Positions 36,101 through 44,129 of a DNA stretch of 51,175 nt are shown in pieces. The notes under the pieces are model-generated. The model had not been told where the DNA came from. It was given only the letters and a program-made list of their open reading frames with translations, and ran no database searches. Each line of letters begins with the position of its first letter. Within the stretch, counting starts at the first letter, position 1. The translations under genes and the position numbers were made by a program. Source of the stretch: JADJLQ01 sp034439915 (lineage in GTDB: Bacteria; Bacteroidota; Bacteroidia; Chitinophagales; Saprospiraceae); assembly GCA_034439915.1 (NCBI GenBank), contig JAWXBI010000012.1, positions 1 through 51,175 on the forward strand, in the 5' to 3' direction.

Positions 36101-36233
36101 CGACCGTAAATCCATCAGGAACCTGAATGCTGGGTTTGTCAGCATGGTGGCCTTTTGTGCAGGACAACAGGCAAATCGAGGTGAACGCCATGAACATATT
36201 GAATAGTCGATTTAAAGGATACGGTATGGTCAT
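33105..36233 (-). CDS. PVC-type membrane-bound dehydrogenase with HEAT repeats and c-type heme domain (lipoprotein)
   Basis: This 1042-residue lipoprotein (lipobox ICLLSC) has three parts. First is an N-terminal six-bladed propeller of the PVC dehydrogenase type (IQVPDGFTVEVAAGPDLVDYP through about residue 400, with Asp-rich turns such as DLDADGKYDKSTIF and DTDGDGIADQREIL). Second is a HEAT-like helical region (about 430-880; SVADVRIAAARAAGLAKDK, CKRQAATALGQIGVPAVV). Third is a C-terminal heme domain with CSTCH at residues 911-915 and a possible axial Met in MMPEG. Such proteins are thought to oxidise sugars or polyols in the periplasm and pass electrons to c-type heme; the substrate is unknown. 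It is the first gene of an operon with a Tat-exported TIM-barrel enzyme. Confidence 0.92.
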   Translation of the reverse strand: MTIPYPLNRLFNMFMAFTSICLLSCTKGHHADKPSIQVPDGFTVEVAAGPDLVDYPMFVTVDETGRLFVFESIGNVYEKTEDAIENPQFRINLLEDLDADGKYDKSTIFADKVGFPQGGVFYRGSLYASSAPDLLKFTDTDGDGIADQREILLSGWTLNINANSLIGPFLGPDGWLYMTSAIEGFNVTSKEGVQLKGETSRIWRVKPDGSDLQWVAAGGMNNPIGLTFTAASEPLGTMTYFTNPSAGQRDALMYWTEGGIYPKPNANIARDKLPRTGDLMTPVSKYSRVAPSGLCRYRSTVMGEDFFGNLFSSQFNTHRVLRHKLIREGASFRTEDEVFFSTDQEDFHPTDVQEDGDGSLLIVETGGWFIKGCPLSQVSKPELQGSIYRVRKKSASAVEDPFGKLIHWNSITADQTAAYLQDPRPIVADRSESIIASKSGALNSLANILKTSASASARTRAVFALYALGTPESIAIARLGLEDSVADVRIAAARAAGLAKDKHAINRLIQILKSDVHACKRQAATALGQIGVPAVVPNLLLAAEGLQDRYIEHAITYSLILLNQPSLTQKGLDHPSSQVKRVALIALDQMNLSNLTAEKISPYLASGDSLIQSTAVWVLGHHPEWAGAMVNYIESRMRKPVLSSNDESQLGEILVSFCGNPVMQKYIVGLLASSSPARKLFILETITACTVAEFPAVWTTAVGKELSPATDLNIKMKALNLVRLHNLISLTAPIRQIAMDLTNPASLRISAIGTMLKDSTLLSDEYFNFLAGQFHNDISPPVRLQAAAVLSQGRLSEKQMLHLALDVLPKADAIILPRLLPVFRHGKDLAVGQALSTALQMAPTLDNFTEEFLRQTFEGYPKELNASIAALIDKLNLVRTERLNRIHEIEQHITLGDIERGRRLFFGKAICSTCHAIGKEGGLFGPDMTSIQRDRSSHDLIEAIVYPGLSFVREYETYEIKTKDNTYRGIMHEQNSDFILLNTSPGGSVRIPIDEIVSTKILELSMMPEGLDRILTKQELADLMAFLLGQDQDPETDSKLLR

Positions 36234-36340
36234 AAATTAATGGCTAAACAATTCGGATACAAGTTTAATTTAATTGATATCCAAACCTGTGGCGATACCA
36301 AATATTTTTATCAGATCTGCTAATATAATATAAAGAAAAT

Positions 36341-36778
36341 GATATTTGGTTTGAAGATGAATGTCATTTTCAGCAACATGGAACACGATGCCGGATGTGG
36401 ATTCCGCCTGAGGTAAAAAGACCCGGTACTCCGGCATGCACCTACCCGAAAGAGTGTTGCCTTATTTGGCGGGGTGAGTGCAAGCAATGGACAGAAGGTG
36501 AGCATGATGACTTCTGTCTTTAATGCCGAACATTTCTTGGTTTTTTAAAAATCATTTTAAAACATAGAAAACGAGGAAAGAAGATTATGCTGATACTGCA
36601 TAATGCAGGGTATCATCATGAAAGAATGATTCGGCCATGGTTAAACCAGAACAAAAGCAAGATTAAGCTATTGTTTTTATCTCCTTATAGCCCTGATCTG
36701 AATAATATTGAAAGAGTATGGAAAATGACAAGACGGCTATGTACACCTAACAGATTCATACCGAGTGGACATTTATAA
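36341..36778 (+). pseudogene. IS630-family transposase remnant, frameshifted and catalytically dead
   Basis: The plus strand shows the DDE domain of an IS630 transposase in three frames. These are DIWFEDECHFQQHGTRC (first catalytic Asp) from 36341, then VALFGGVSASNGQKVSMM from 36456, then IMLILHNAGYHHERM and LLFLSPYSPDLNNIERVWK. Frame changes occur near 36440 and in a T6 run near 36541. The second catalytic residue, normally Asp in 'LDNAGYH', is His here, and the N-terminal DNA-binding half is absent, so it cannot transpose. The final Glu (NNIERVWK) is intact. Its right end abuts a kelch remnant, as if the element had landed in that gene. No terminal inverted repeats could be delimited. Confidence 0.8.
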
Positions 36779-36896
36779 TATTTCAGCCCAGTCGTGGTCA
36801 ACCTCAGAATTGGGTTTAGGTCGTTATGGCATTTCCGCTGTCGCAACAGGCAATAAAGTATTTTTTGCAGGCGGACAGAATGGGGATGGTTTGTAA
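36753..36896 (+). pseudogene. Kelch-repeat protein remnant (second of two)
   Basis: In one frame the plus strand reads VDIYNISAQSWSTSELGLGR, then YGISAVATGNKVFFAGGQNG, ending GDGL and TAA. This is a near-complete kelch blade of the same type as the remnant at 31.87 kb. It overlaps the last codons of the IS630 remnant in another frame. Together they suggest a former kelch gene split by transposon insertion and deletion. Confidence 0.65.
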
Positions 36897-37124
36897 CGGT
36901 ACTATTAGACCCGTATAGGATTTGCATGGAACGGCTATCCCAATTGGATACAAATTTATATTATTTAAATAATTAATACATTAGTTATTGAAAATCAATA
37001 ATAGAATATCCAGTTGGTACAAAGATCATAGCCAGTGAATGGATTGGGTTTAAAATTGCAGTCTCCGTACTCACCGGATCAATAACATTAAAATATTAAT
37101 TAATATTAGGTGCAGTGAAGTGAC
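36897..37124. other. AT-rich gap upstream of the response regulators
   Basis: No frame or remnant recognised. The end of this stretch leads into the promoter box for the regulator operon. Confidence 0.5.
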
Positions 37125-37132
37125 TATTTTTG
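37125..37132 (+). promoter_or_regulatory. TAnnTTTG promoter box for the regulator/cyclase operon
   Basis: TATTTTTG, 30 bases before the ATG at 37163. Its position means that an upstream in-frame TTG at 37130 cannot be the start, supporting the ATG at 37163. Confidence 0.5.
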
Positions 37133-37162
37133 CAGCCGTTACATATCATTAAACAATCCTTC

Positions 37163-37540
37163 ATGAAAATACTGGTTGTAGACGACGAAAAAGACATTCA
37201 AATCTTATTTGAACAGCGATTTAGAAAAGAGATCCGGAACGGAGACATTCAAATGGTATTTGCTTTCTCCGGTGAAGAGGCCCTGCAGTTCCTGAATACT
37301 AATGACCATGAAGCCATACTTATCCTTTCCGACATCAATATGCCCGGGATGAGCGGACTGGAATTGCTTAAACAAATTAAAACCAAATATAAAGCTCCCC
37401 CACCTGTAGTCATGATGATTACGGCCTATGGGGATGCTGATAATTACAACCATGCCATCTCCCTCGGAGCAGATGATTTTTTGACTAAGCCACTGGATTT
37501 TACTATCTTAAAGGACAAATTAAAAAGCTTGGCGGTATGA
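37163..37540 (+). CDS. Single-domain response regulator
   Basis: This 125-residue protein is one receiver domain with nothing attached. Acidic pocket residues Asp7 and Asp8 (VVDDEKD), phospho-acceptor Asp57 (ILILSDINMPG), switch Thr87 (MMITAYGD) and Lys109 (LTKPLD) are all present, so it should be phosphorylated by a kinase. The ATG at 37163 is preferred because an upstream in-frame TTG lies inside the promoter box. Its stop overlaps the start of the next gene (ATGA). Both proteins share the unusual FRKEIR/FRKQIR helix after the first strand, so they are paralogues. It may act as a phosphate sink or adaptor for the downstream REC-cyclase. No kinase is adjacent; the orphan kinases of the window are candidates. 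Confidence 0.93.
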   Translation: MKILVVDDEKDIQILFEQRFRKEIRNGDIQMVFAFSGEEALQFLNTNDHEAILILSDINMPGMSGLELLKQIKTKYKAPPPVVMMITAYGDADNYNHAISLGADDFLTKPLDFTILKDKLKSLAV

Positions 37541-38574
37541 CCAAAATTTTGGTGGCTGACGACGAAGCCGACCTGGAGTCATTGATAAAACAAAAATTCA
37601 GAAAACAAATCCGTGATCAACATTACGAATTTGTTTTTGCGATGAATGGCAGGGAAGCCCTTGAAAAACTAAAGGAACACCCGGATACGGCCATGCTCCT
37701 GAGCGATATCAATATGCCTGAGATGGATGGTCTCACTTTATTGTCCCGCATCAAAGAAATCAATCCCATCCTCAAATCGGTGATTATTTCAGCTTACGGG
37801 GATATGGATAATATCCGAACTGCCATGAACCGGGGCGCTTTTGACTTCCTGACCAAGCCGGTCAATTTTGATGACCTGGAGATCACTATGGAAAAGACGA
37901 TAAAATACGTCGCCCAACTCAAAGAAACCGTCAAAGCCCTGAAAGAAAATAATATCCTGCGAATGTATGTAGATGAATCGGTCCTGAATTTTATGAACCA
38001 AAAGGAATTTGGAGAATCCGTTCTAGTCAACGAAACCATCCAGGCCACCGTCGCTTTTATTGACATTACGGGTTTTACCATGATTACGGAAAGAGAATCT
38101 CCGGACAATGTGATCCATCTGCTCAACCAATATTTTGATGTCATTGCCAAAGAAATAATTAAACATGGTGGATACGTGGACAAATTTATTGGTGACGAAG
38201 TGATGGCCGTTTTTCGCTGCGATTTTCACCTGGATAAGGCCATTGATGCCTCCCTGGCCATACGTAAAGCACTTGAGGCGTTGCCTGATGTAGGCAGTGG
38301 TCATTATCATCCTAAAGTTGCTGTGGGTATAAACTCAGGTGAGATGATTTCGGGTAATATTGGTTCTGAAGATCTGAAAAGATTGGATTACACCGTGATC
38401 GGAGATGTCGTCAATACCGCTAAACGACTTCAGGCTGTAGCACGGGAAGGTGAAATTATTATTTCGGAGGCTTGTTACGAAAAAGTAAAAGAATCCTTTA
38501 AATTGAAAAAAGTAGGAGAGGTCGTCTTAAAAAACAAAGCCCACCCCATAGGTGTGTATCAGGTCCTGGATTAA
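37537..38574 (+). CDS. Response regulator-adenylate cyclase fusion (REC + class III cyclase)
   Basis: This 345-residue cytoplasmic protein joins a receiver (residues 1-120, phospho-acceptor Asp57, Thr/Ser switch in IISAYGD, Lys107 in LTKPVN) through a helical linker to a class III nucleotide cyclase (about 170-345). Metal ligands are Asp176 (FIDITGF) and Asp220 (FIGDEV). The substrate-selecting pair is Lys216 and Thr286, and the transition-state residues are Asn293 and Arg297 (VIGDVVNTAKRL). Lys plus Thr fits class IIIb adenylate cyclases, so cAMP is the likely product; that is inference. Phosphorylation should control dimerisation and activity. It overlaps the preceding regulator by 4 bases. 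Its stop codon shares bases with the stop of the convergent aldehyde dehydrogenase. Confidence 0.94.
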   Translation: MTKILVADDEADLESLIKQKFRKQIRDQHYEFVFAMNGREALEKLKEHPDTAMLLSDINMPEMDGLTLLSRIKEINPILKSVIISAYGDMDNIRTAMNRGAFDFLTKPVNFDDLEITMEKTIKYVAQLKETVKALKENNILRMYVDESVLNFMNQKEFGESVLVNETIQATVAFIDITGFTMITERESPDNVIHLLNQYFDVIAKEIIKHGGYVDKFIGDEVMAVFRCDFHLDKAIDASLAIRKALEALPDVGSGHYHPKVAVGINSGEMISGNIGSEDLKRLDYTVIGDVVNTAKRLQAVAREGEIIISEACYEKVKESFKLKKVGEVVLKNKAHPIGVYQVLD

Positions 38575-40004
38575 ATCAGTTTTAATAAAAGATCAATCAT
38601 TTTCCTTGTCCATCGGGTAAACGGAGGGAGCACCAGATGAATACCGGCCACAGGGCTCCATTGGTTCATAACAGCCTTGGCGTTGGAAAATTCAAGGAAT
38701 GACCAGAATCCATGACTTTTACCAATACCGCTGTGATTAAGCCCACCGAAAGGAAGATTAAAATTGTAATAATTTATTCCCATACTGTTAATAGTCAATC
38801 CTCCTGTTTTCACCTCGCGTCTTATCCTTCGTTTGGTTAACAGGTTCCTGCTGAATAAATAAACGGAAAGCGGGGTATCCCCGCTATTGATATGATCGAT
38901 GACCTCCTGCAGTTCGCGATAAGTTTTTATAAAAAGAATAGGTCCAAAAATTTCTTCAGTACATATCTTCATATCTTCTGAGACACCGGATAATACCGTC
39001 GGGCCAATAAATTCCTGATCCGGCTGCACCACTCCGCCATATTCGAGTTTGGCCCCTTTGTGTAATGCATCATCCAGAATGTTTTTAACCCGCTCCAACT
39101 GCCGGCCATTGACCATCAGGGAATAATTGCCTTTTAATAATTCCGCTGGGCTGGATCCGAATTTATATTCCAGTTGTTTGATAAAGCCCTGGATAAATTT
39201 TTCCTTGATATTTTCGTGCACCAGGACATAATCCGGTGAAATACAAAACTGGCCGCTGTTGATCAATTTAGTGGTAGCAGCAAATTGACAGGTGGCATTA
39301 AGATCTGCCGATTCATCAATGATCAGTGGCGACTTTCCTCCCAGTTCCAAAGTGACCGAACATAAATGTTCTGCTGCTGCCTTCATCACCAGTTTACCTA
39401 CACCAGGACTTCCGGTAAAGAAGATATGATTAAATTTTAATGCCAACAAATATTGCGCTACGGTGACATCACCTTCGATCACGCTGGCTTCATTTTCCTG
39501 GAATACCGATTGAATGATTTTTTTTACTACCACCGTAGTGTAAGGAGTATATTCCGAAGGTTTGATCAGGGTAACATTGCCGGCCGCATAGGAATAGATC
39601 AGAGGCATCAGGGTGAGATGGATGGGAAAATTCCAGGGCGATATGACGAGCACCTGACCCTTGGCTTCATAATGGATATAACTGTTGGCCCCAAATAAAA
39701 ACCAGGGAGTACCTACCCGGTGTTTGGACAACCAGCTATTTAATTTTTTAAGGACCTGTCCGATTTCATTGAGCAAAACCAACATTTCAGCGATATCCAC
39801 CTCAGGTGCCGGTTTATTGTAGTCGGAGTACATCGCCTGTTGAAGTTCACTCCGGTGACGGATAATCTCTTTTCGGAGTAATCTTAGTTTCAGGCATCGT
39901 TCCTTCACGGTGGACCCGGATGCTCTGGAAAGGTTTCTTTTTTGAAGCTGGTAAATTCGTTGAATTTCTTCTGCCGGGGTATTGGGGGAGATTTCTACTT
40001 TCAT
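38571..40004 (-). CDS. Aldehyde dehydrogenase, ALDH3-like
   Basis: This 477-residue NAD(P)-dependent enzyme oxidises aldehydes to acids. Catalytic Cys254 (GQFCISPDYVL), general base Glu220 (TLELGGKSPLII), oxyanion Asn125 (ISPWNFP) and the cofactor loop FTGSPGVGKLV are all present. The compact size, motif order and amphipathic C-terminus (FTRWTRKMIDLLLKLI) point to the ALDH3 branch, which includes fatty, benzaldehyde-type and coniferyl aldehyde enzymes, and hint at membrane attachment. Its start overlaps the stop of the rhamnosidase-like gene by 4 bases, so it is the last gene of the GH43-GH78-ALDH operon. It may oxidise an aldehyde released during plant polymer degradation, such as a hydroxycinnamic aldehyde or lactaldehyde from rhamnose; this is inference. 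Confidence 0.93.
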   Translation of the reverse strand: MKVEISPNTPAEEIQRIYQLQKRNLSRASGSTVKERCLKLRLLRKEIIRHRSELQQAMYSDYNKPAPEVDIAEMLVLLNEIGQVLKKLNSWLSKHRVGTPWFLFGANSYIHYEAKGQVLVISPWNFPIHLTLMPLIYSYAAGNVTLIKPSEYTPYTTVVVKKIIQSVFQENEASVIEGDVTVAQYLLALKFNHIFFTGSPGVGKLVMKAAAEHLCSVTLELGGKSPLIIDESADLNATCQFAATTKLINSGQFCISPDYVLVHENIKEKFIQGFIKQLEYKFGSSPAELLKGNYSLMVNGRQLERVKNILDDALHKGAKLEYGGVVQPDQEFIGPTVLSGVSEDMKICTEEIFGPILFIKTYRELQEVIDHINSGDTPLSVYLFSRNLLTKRRIRREVKTGGLTINSMGINYYNFNLPFGGLNHSGIGKSHGFWSFLEFSNAKAVMNQWSPVAGIHLVLPPFTRWTRKMIDLLLKLI

Positions 40005-42358
40005 TTGTCAATAATCGCTATTTCAAAATCATTGATACCGCCTTCCAGTGGATAGATCACCCCTTGCCAGACAAATTTACCTTTGATACCGGAGGGAAGA
40101 GCAACCCTGGCCATCAGGTTTCCGTTATTCAGAGCGTACGTGGTGGATAACGTTCCAAAAGGGTGGGGTATACTGGCGCTCACTGTTTTTTGATTGCCCA
40201 GATAGGGACTAATGGTCACTTCCTTAAATCCCGGAGCACCTGGATTGATGCCGGCTACGATGGACAATAACTGATAGTTGGGTGAAGCAGACCAGGCATG
40301 GCAGTCCGATCTTACCGGTTCAGGATGCTCCGCGAAGGTAGTCAACCCAAAATCGATCATAGCCTCCCATGGTTTTAGCTCATTAATGAATAAATCACCG
40401 GCTTTCATTTTCTTCATGAGCTCAAACAAATAAAATTTAAAATAAAATGTGGCTTGTACTATGGAAGTATCCTTAAGCAAGGTAGAAAATACCTTATCCT
40501 CCTTGGATATTGGTATGGTATTGGTCAACAATGCCCAGATATTAGCATGCTGACTATATTTTTCTTTCTCCGGACTGTCAGCTATTAAATTTTTTGCCGG
40601 GTTCCAGCAAAGTTTATAAGTAGCAGCAGCAATTTGATTGGCCAGCGTTTTATAATGTTCGGCTTCAACACTTCGTCCAAAAGCTCTGAAAAGTTTTTCA
40701 GCCTGCTGAAGGGTGTAGACATATTGCAGCGATAAGATTGCAGATCCACCCTCTCTTCCGACAGGTGTGCCTGAATCCCAAACCCAGTCCACAAAATTCC
40801 ACCATTCCAGATAACCATTCATCTGGTTTGGCGCTAATCTTAGTTCGTGCCAATCCAATACATCGCTTACTCCGTTTAACAAGGAACGGATCCAAACCTC
40901 GTCCTCTCTATGCATCCAGTAATCATAAATCATACTGACCCAATACAATGAAAACGGCGGAATGATTTGCATGTCGTTGCAGGGATAACGACTTTGAGTG
41001 AGGCCTTCATAGATGCGGCTTTGATTGTATTCGTTGATAGCCTTTCGCATTAATCGGTCATCCCCTGCTACATACAAGGAAATCAAAGCCTGGATCCGGG
41101 TATCACCGGTATATTGTAATTGTTCATAATAAGGGCAATCGTAGTAGGTTTCACCCGCACACAACTGAGCGGTGCGCCATCCGACATTCCAGATATTGCC
41201 TAAACCTGCCACATCGGAACTAAATGTTCCCTTTGCTTCAAAAGGATATCCGGTAAACATTCCATAAATATCTTCCAGGATGAGGGGCTCGGATTTGGTT
41301 TCAATATCCAATTGAACATAGCGGTATGTCCTGAACCACAGCGGGCGGAATAGCCGATGTGTGCCTCCATCTGCGATATATAAGTCCTCAAAGCCAAGCA
41401 CCGAACGTCCGCTGATACTGTCCCGATGGGCCTTTTGCCTTTTTTCATCCATCAGTCCTTCTGCATAAGACAATTTTATGGTGGCTCCCTTTCCCCTGCT
41501 CGTAATAATTTGAGGATAGGCATTGGTCAGGTGTGATTGATCAATCAGGATACTTACTTTTTGAGCTTTAGGAATGGTCAGGGGACTTTTACCTTGTAAA
41601 AAACCTTGCCCGATTTTAATATTAGAGCTGCTTCTCCGTACTTGTGCCATACGCAAAAGCGATTCCTGCATCATAGGTATGGAGCGGGGTACCAGCATCC
41701 AGTTGCCATCACTCCCAAATCCTCTGGTCTTCGCATTAAACCAGGGTTTGATTGCAGCGGGCCAGGACTTATCATCGAAACCAGGTGATTCCCATCCCCA
41801 GGGGAATTTAGCACCATCTACCTGGTCACCGGCTCCGACCACAATATAAGTGTGCATCTTGCGGATATCATTGATCAACGGTTGATAGGCTTTATTGATG
41901 AAAGCTTTCCAGGATCCATTGGTATTGACTGCTTTTTCTTTTTCAGACTGACCCTGAACAATAAAGCCTGTCTGGACGGTCATCTGTGCATAAGGCGCAT
42001 GTTCTCCCATGTTCCACACCTGGGCAGCCAGAACATTTTTTCCGGTCGTCAGAAAAGGCTTCAGATCATACGTGTCAAACATCCAATGTTGTGGGTCGCT
42101 CCGGGCAGGGCCAAACCCTATCGATTTATTATTTATAAACAGGCGGTAACGCTGGTCGGCACTGACATGGATAACAAAACTGTCAGGCACCTGGGTTAAA
42201 TCAAAACTTTTTCTGAAATGGAAAACACCATAGGTGCGGGGTTCAATGCCACCAGGCATAATCCATTGCGCTGTCCAATGACCGATAGGTGCCTGGGGTT
42301 GTCCGAAGGATAAAAAGAATACTGTGGAAAAAAGGAAAACGAGTAATACTTTATTCAT
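40001..42358 (-). CDS. Alpha-L-rhamnosidase-like glycosidase (GH78-type)
   Basis: This 785-residue secreted enzyme (signal ending FFLSFGQ) shows the modular plan of GH78 proteins: an N-terminal beta sandwich (residues 25-180, HFRKSFDLTQVPDSFVIHVSAD), a second beta domain (about 240-370), and an (alpha/alpha)6 barrel (about 380-700). The barrel has YYDCPYYEQLQYTGDTRIQA, the equivalent of the 'DCPqRE' catalytic region, and YEGLTQSRYPCNDMQIIPPFSLYW. A C-terminal beta domain (SISPYLG-type end) closes it. The catalytic Glu within 'YEQLQYTGD' is at the expected place. The likely action is release of alpha-L-rhamnose or a related sugar from pectin or glycosides. It sits between a GH43 gene 78 bases upstream and an aldehyde dehydrogenase overlapping its end. 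Confidence 0.85.
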   Translation of the reverse strand: MNKVLLVFLFSTVFFLSFGQPQAPIGHWTAQWIMPGGIEPRTYGVFHFRKSFDLTQVPDSFVIHVSADQRYRLFINNKSIGFGPARSDPQHWMFDTYDLKPFLTTGKNVLAAQVWNMGEHAPYAQMTVQTGFIVQGQSEKEKAVNTNGSWKAFINKAYQPLINDIRKMHTYIVVGAGDQVDGAKFPWGWESPGFDDKSWPAAIKPWFNAKTRGFGSDGNWMLVPRSIPMMQESLLRMAQVRRSSSNIKIGQGFLQGKSPLTIPKAQKVSILIDQSHLTNAYPQIITSRGKGATIKLSYAEGLMDEKRQKAHRDSISGRSVLGFEDLYIADGGTHRLFRPLWFRTYRYVQLDIETKSEPLILEDIYGMFTGYPFEAKGTFSSDVAGLGNIWNVGWRTAQLCAGETYYDCPYYEQLQYTGDTRIQALISLYVAGDDRLMRKAINEYNQSRIYEGLTQSRYPCNDMQIIPPFSLYWVSMIYDYWMHREDEVWIRSLLNGVSDVLDWHELRLAPNQMNGYLEWWNFVDWVWDSGTPVGREGGSAILSLQYVYTLQQAEKLFRAFGRSVEAEHYKTLANQIAAATYKLCWNPAKNLIADSPEKEKYSQHANIWALLTNTIPISKEDKVFSTLLKDTSIVQATFYFKFYLFELMKKMKAGDLFINELKPWEAMIDFGLTTFAEHPEPVRSDCHAWSASPNYQLLSIVAGINPGAPGFKEVTISPYLGNQKTVSASIPHPFGTLSTTYALNNGNLMARVALPSGIKGKFVWQGVIYPLEGGINDFEIAIIDK

Positions 42359-42436
42359 AACAATAGAATTGAATCCAATATACGAATTGATCGGAAAACA
42401 GTTTCTTTGCCGGCCGGTGTTAATCCACCGTTGACT

Positions 42437-44095
42437 TTAATGGTGTTCAAACCAATCAAATAGAACGCGGTTGACCGATGGAATGCCGTTGGATGTGGCA
42501 TATAACCCGTATACACAGCCTACAAAACCTCCGGCGGTTTCAGTGCTTAAAAAACTACGGTCCATGGAAGATCTCAGCAACAGCCATTTATCCTTTTTTA
42601 TGGAATAATAAAAGGAATAACCTTTTTCATCCACATCAACTTTGAAGATTATACCGGCATTATTTTTTCGAAGAGGTATTGAAGTCAATAATTGAGGGCC
42701 CAGGGTGTCATTTTTATTCCCGGGTCCTTTATACAACTGGACCACCGGCAGGCCATGGTCTGCCGATTTGCAGACGAAATAATAATGATTTTCATTTTGA
42801 AAAATCAGGAGGCCTGCTTTTTCATTGGAGGCCTGGGTTTGGAACCGCATCCGGGTGGACACATATCCATTGAGGTGGTTTTGCCGGTCTGCAATCATGG
42901 CTATGTTTTTAGGATCACTACACGTTTCCGGTTGAATTTCCAGGGTTAGATAACCTTTTTTATTTTCAAAGTTATACCATGTCTTCTGCGGTGTCCGGAG
43001 AAATACGTACCGGTTATTCAATACTTTTTGATCAAAATGGTCATGGAACAACTGGCCGGTGGCAAATTCATTGATCCCGCTGGTAAATTGATTTTTCTTC
43101 ATGACCGGGGCCGGATAACTATACTGTACTTCCTTAAACCCCGGATTGATTACTGGCCAACCGTTTTCCCAGGCGACCGGAGCCATAAACGTTTCACGTC
43201 CGGTATTAAAATGATTGCCTTGATAGGGCCTGCAGCCTAAGAATACGGCATACCAATCACCATCCTGAGTCTGCACCAGTTCTGCATGGCCCGTCGAGGT
43301 AATTGGATTTATTCTGGATGAATCCAAATGCCTTTGGGTGAGTATAGGATTGTTGTCGTAAGAAACATAGGGTCCGTTTATGGAAGAACTTCGGAAGACC
43401 ACTTCACTGTGATTGTATTCTGTGCCACCTTCCGCACAAAACAAAAAATAGTATCCATCTTTTTTAAGCAAATGCGGGGCTTCGATCCAAATTGGTTTTT
43501 TTTCAATATCCGTCCCCCCATTAATCAGTATTTTTTCGTTGCCTATGACTTTTAATTTTTCAATATCAAATTCATACATTCTGATCGAGCGGTGGCCATC
43601 ATATAAAGGTTGATTATCTGGTGGCACGCTATTGTATACGATATAGGATTTATTGCCGTCAAAAAACAAAGATGGATCAATTCCAACGGCTTCGGGTGCG
43701 TATACCGGGTTGGTCCATGGGCCACGCGGATCTTTGGCAGTGATTACAAAATTGCCTCCTTTATCCACCAGGGTACAGGTGATGTAAAACAAACTATCAT
43801 GAAAGCTGATCGAGGGGGCAAACAAACCTCTGGAAACTCCTGCACCGGTCAGGTCAAGTTGTTCTTTCCTGTTCAGGGCCGAACCTATTTGGTGCCAGCT
43901 GACCAGGTCTTTGCTATGCATGATAGGCAAGCCCGGGAAATAGGCAAAAGTCGAAGTAACGAGGTAATAATCCTCCCCGGAGCGGCAAATGCTGGGATCC
44001 GGATAAAATCCACTCAGAATCGGATTGGTATAAGTGCCCTGGCCGAAGGAACTCAGAGCACTGAATAAAAGAATAAAAACATAAGTACTTTTCAT
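42437..44095 (-). CDS. GH43 family beta-xylosidase/alpha-L-arabinofuranosidase
   Basis: This 552-residue secreted glycosidase has a signal peptide (FSALSSFGQG), a five-bladed GH43 propeller (residues about 22-315) and a C-terminal beta-sandwich of the DUF1349/xylosidase type (about 340-550). The catalytic set is complete: general base Asp33 (GFYPDPSIC), pKa-modulating Asp140 (GIDPSLFFDG) and general acid Glu205 (IWIEAPHLL). The two-domain layout matches GH43 subfamilies acting on xylan or arabinan side chains; the exact linkage is not readable. It is the first gene of an operon with the GH78-like enzyme and an aldehyde dehydrogenase. A perfect palindrome at 44130-44145, 35 bases before its start, is a candidate operator. 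Confidence 0.93.
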   Translation of the reverse strand: MKSTYVFILLFSALSSFGQGTYTNPILSGFYPDPSICRSGEDYYLVTSTFAYFPGLPIMHSKDLVSWHQIGSALNRKEQLDLTGAGVSRGLFAPSISFHDSLFYITCTLVDKGGNFVITAKDPRGPWTNPVYAPEAVGIDPSLFFDGNKSYIVYNSVPPDNQPLYDGHRSIRMYEFDIEKLKVIGNEKILINGGTDIEKKPIWIEAPHLLKKDGYYFLFCAEGGTEYNHSEVVFRSSSINGPYVSYDNNPILTQRHLDSSRINPITSTGHAELVQTQDGDWYAVFLGCRPYQGNHFNTGRETFMAPVAWENGWPVINPGFKEVQYSYPAPVMKKNQFTSGINEFATGQLFHDHFDQKVLNNRYVFLRTPQKTWYNFENKKGYLTLEIQPETCSDPKNIAMIADRQNHLNGYVSTRMRFQTQASNEKAGLLIFQNENHYYFVCKSADHGLPVVQLYKGPGNKNDTLGPQLLTSIPLRKNNAGIIFKVDVDEKGYSFYYSIKKDKWLLLRSSMDRSFLSTETAGGFVGCVYGLYATSNGIPSVNRVLFDWFEHH

Positions 44096-44129
44096 GACTA
44101 CAGGATAGATTAAAGACCGACAACACGGT

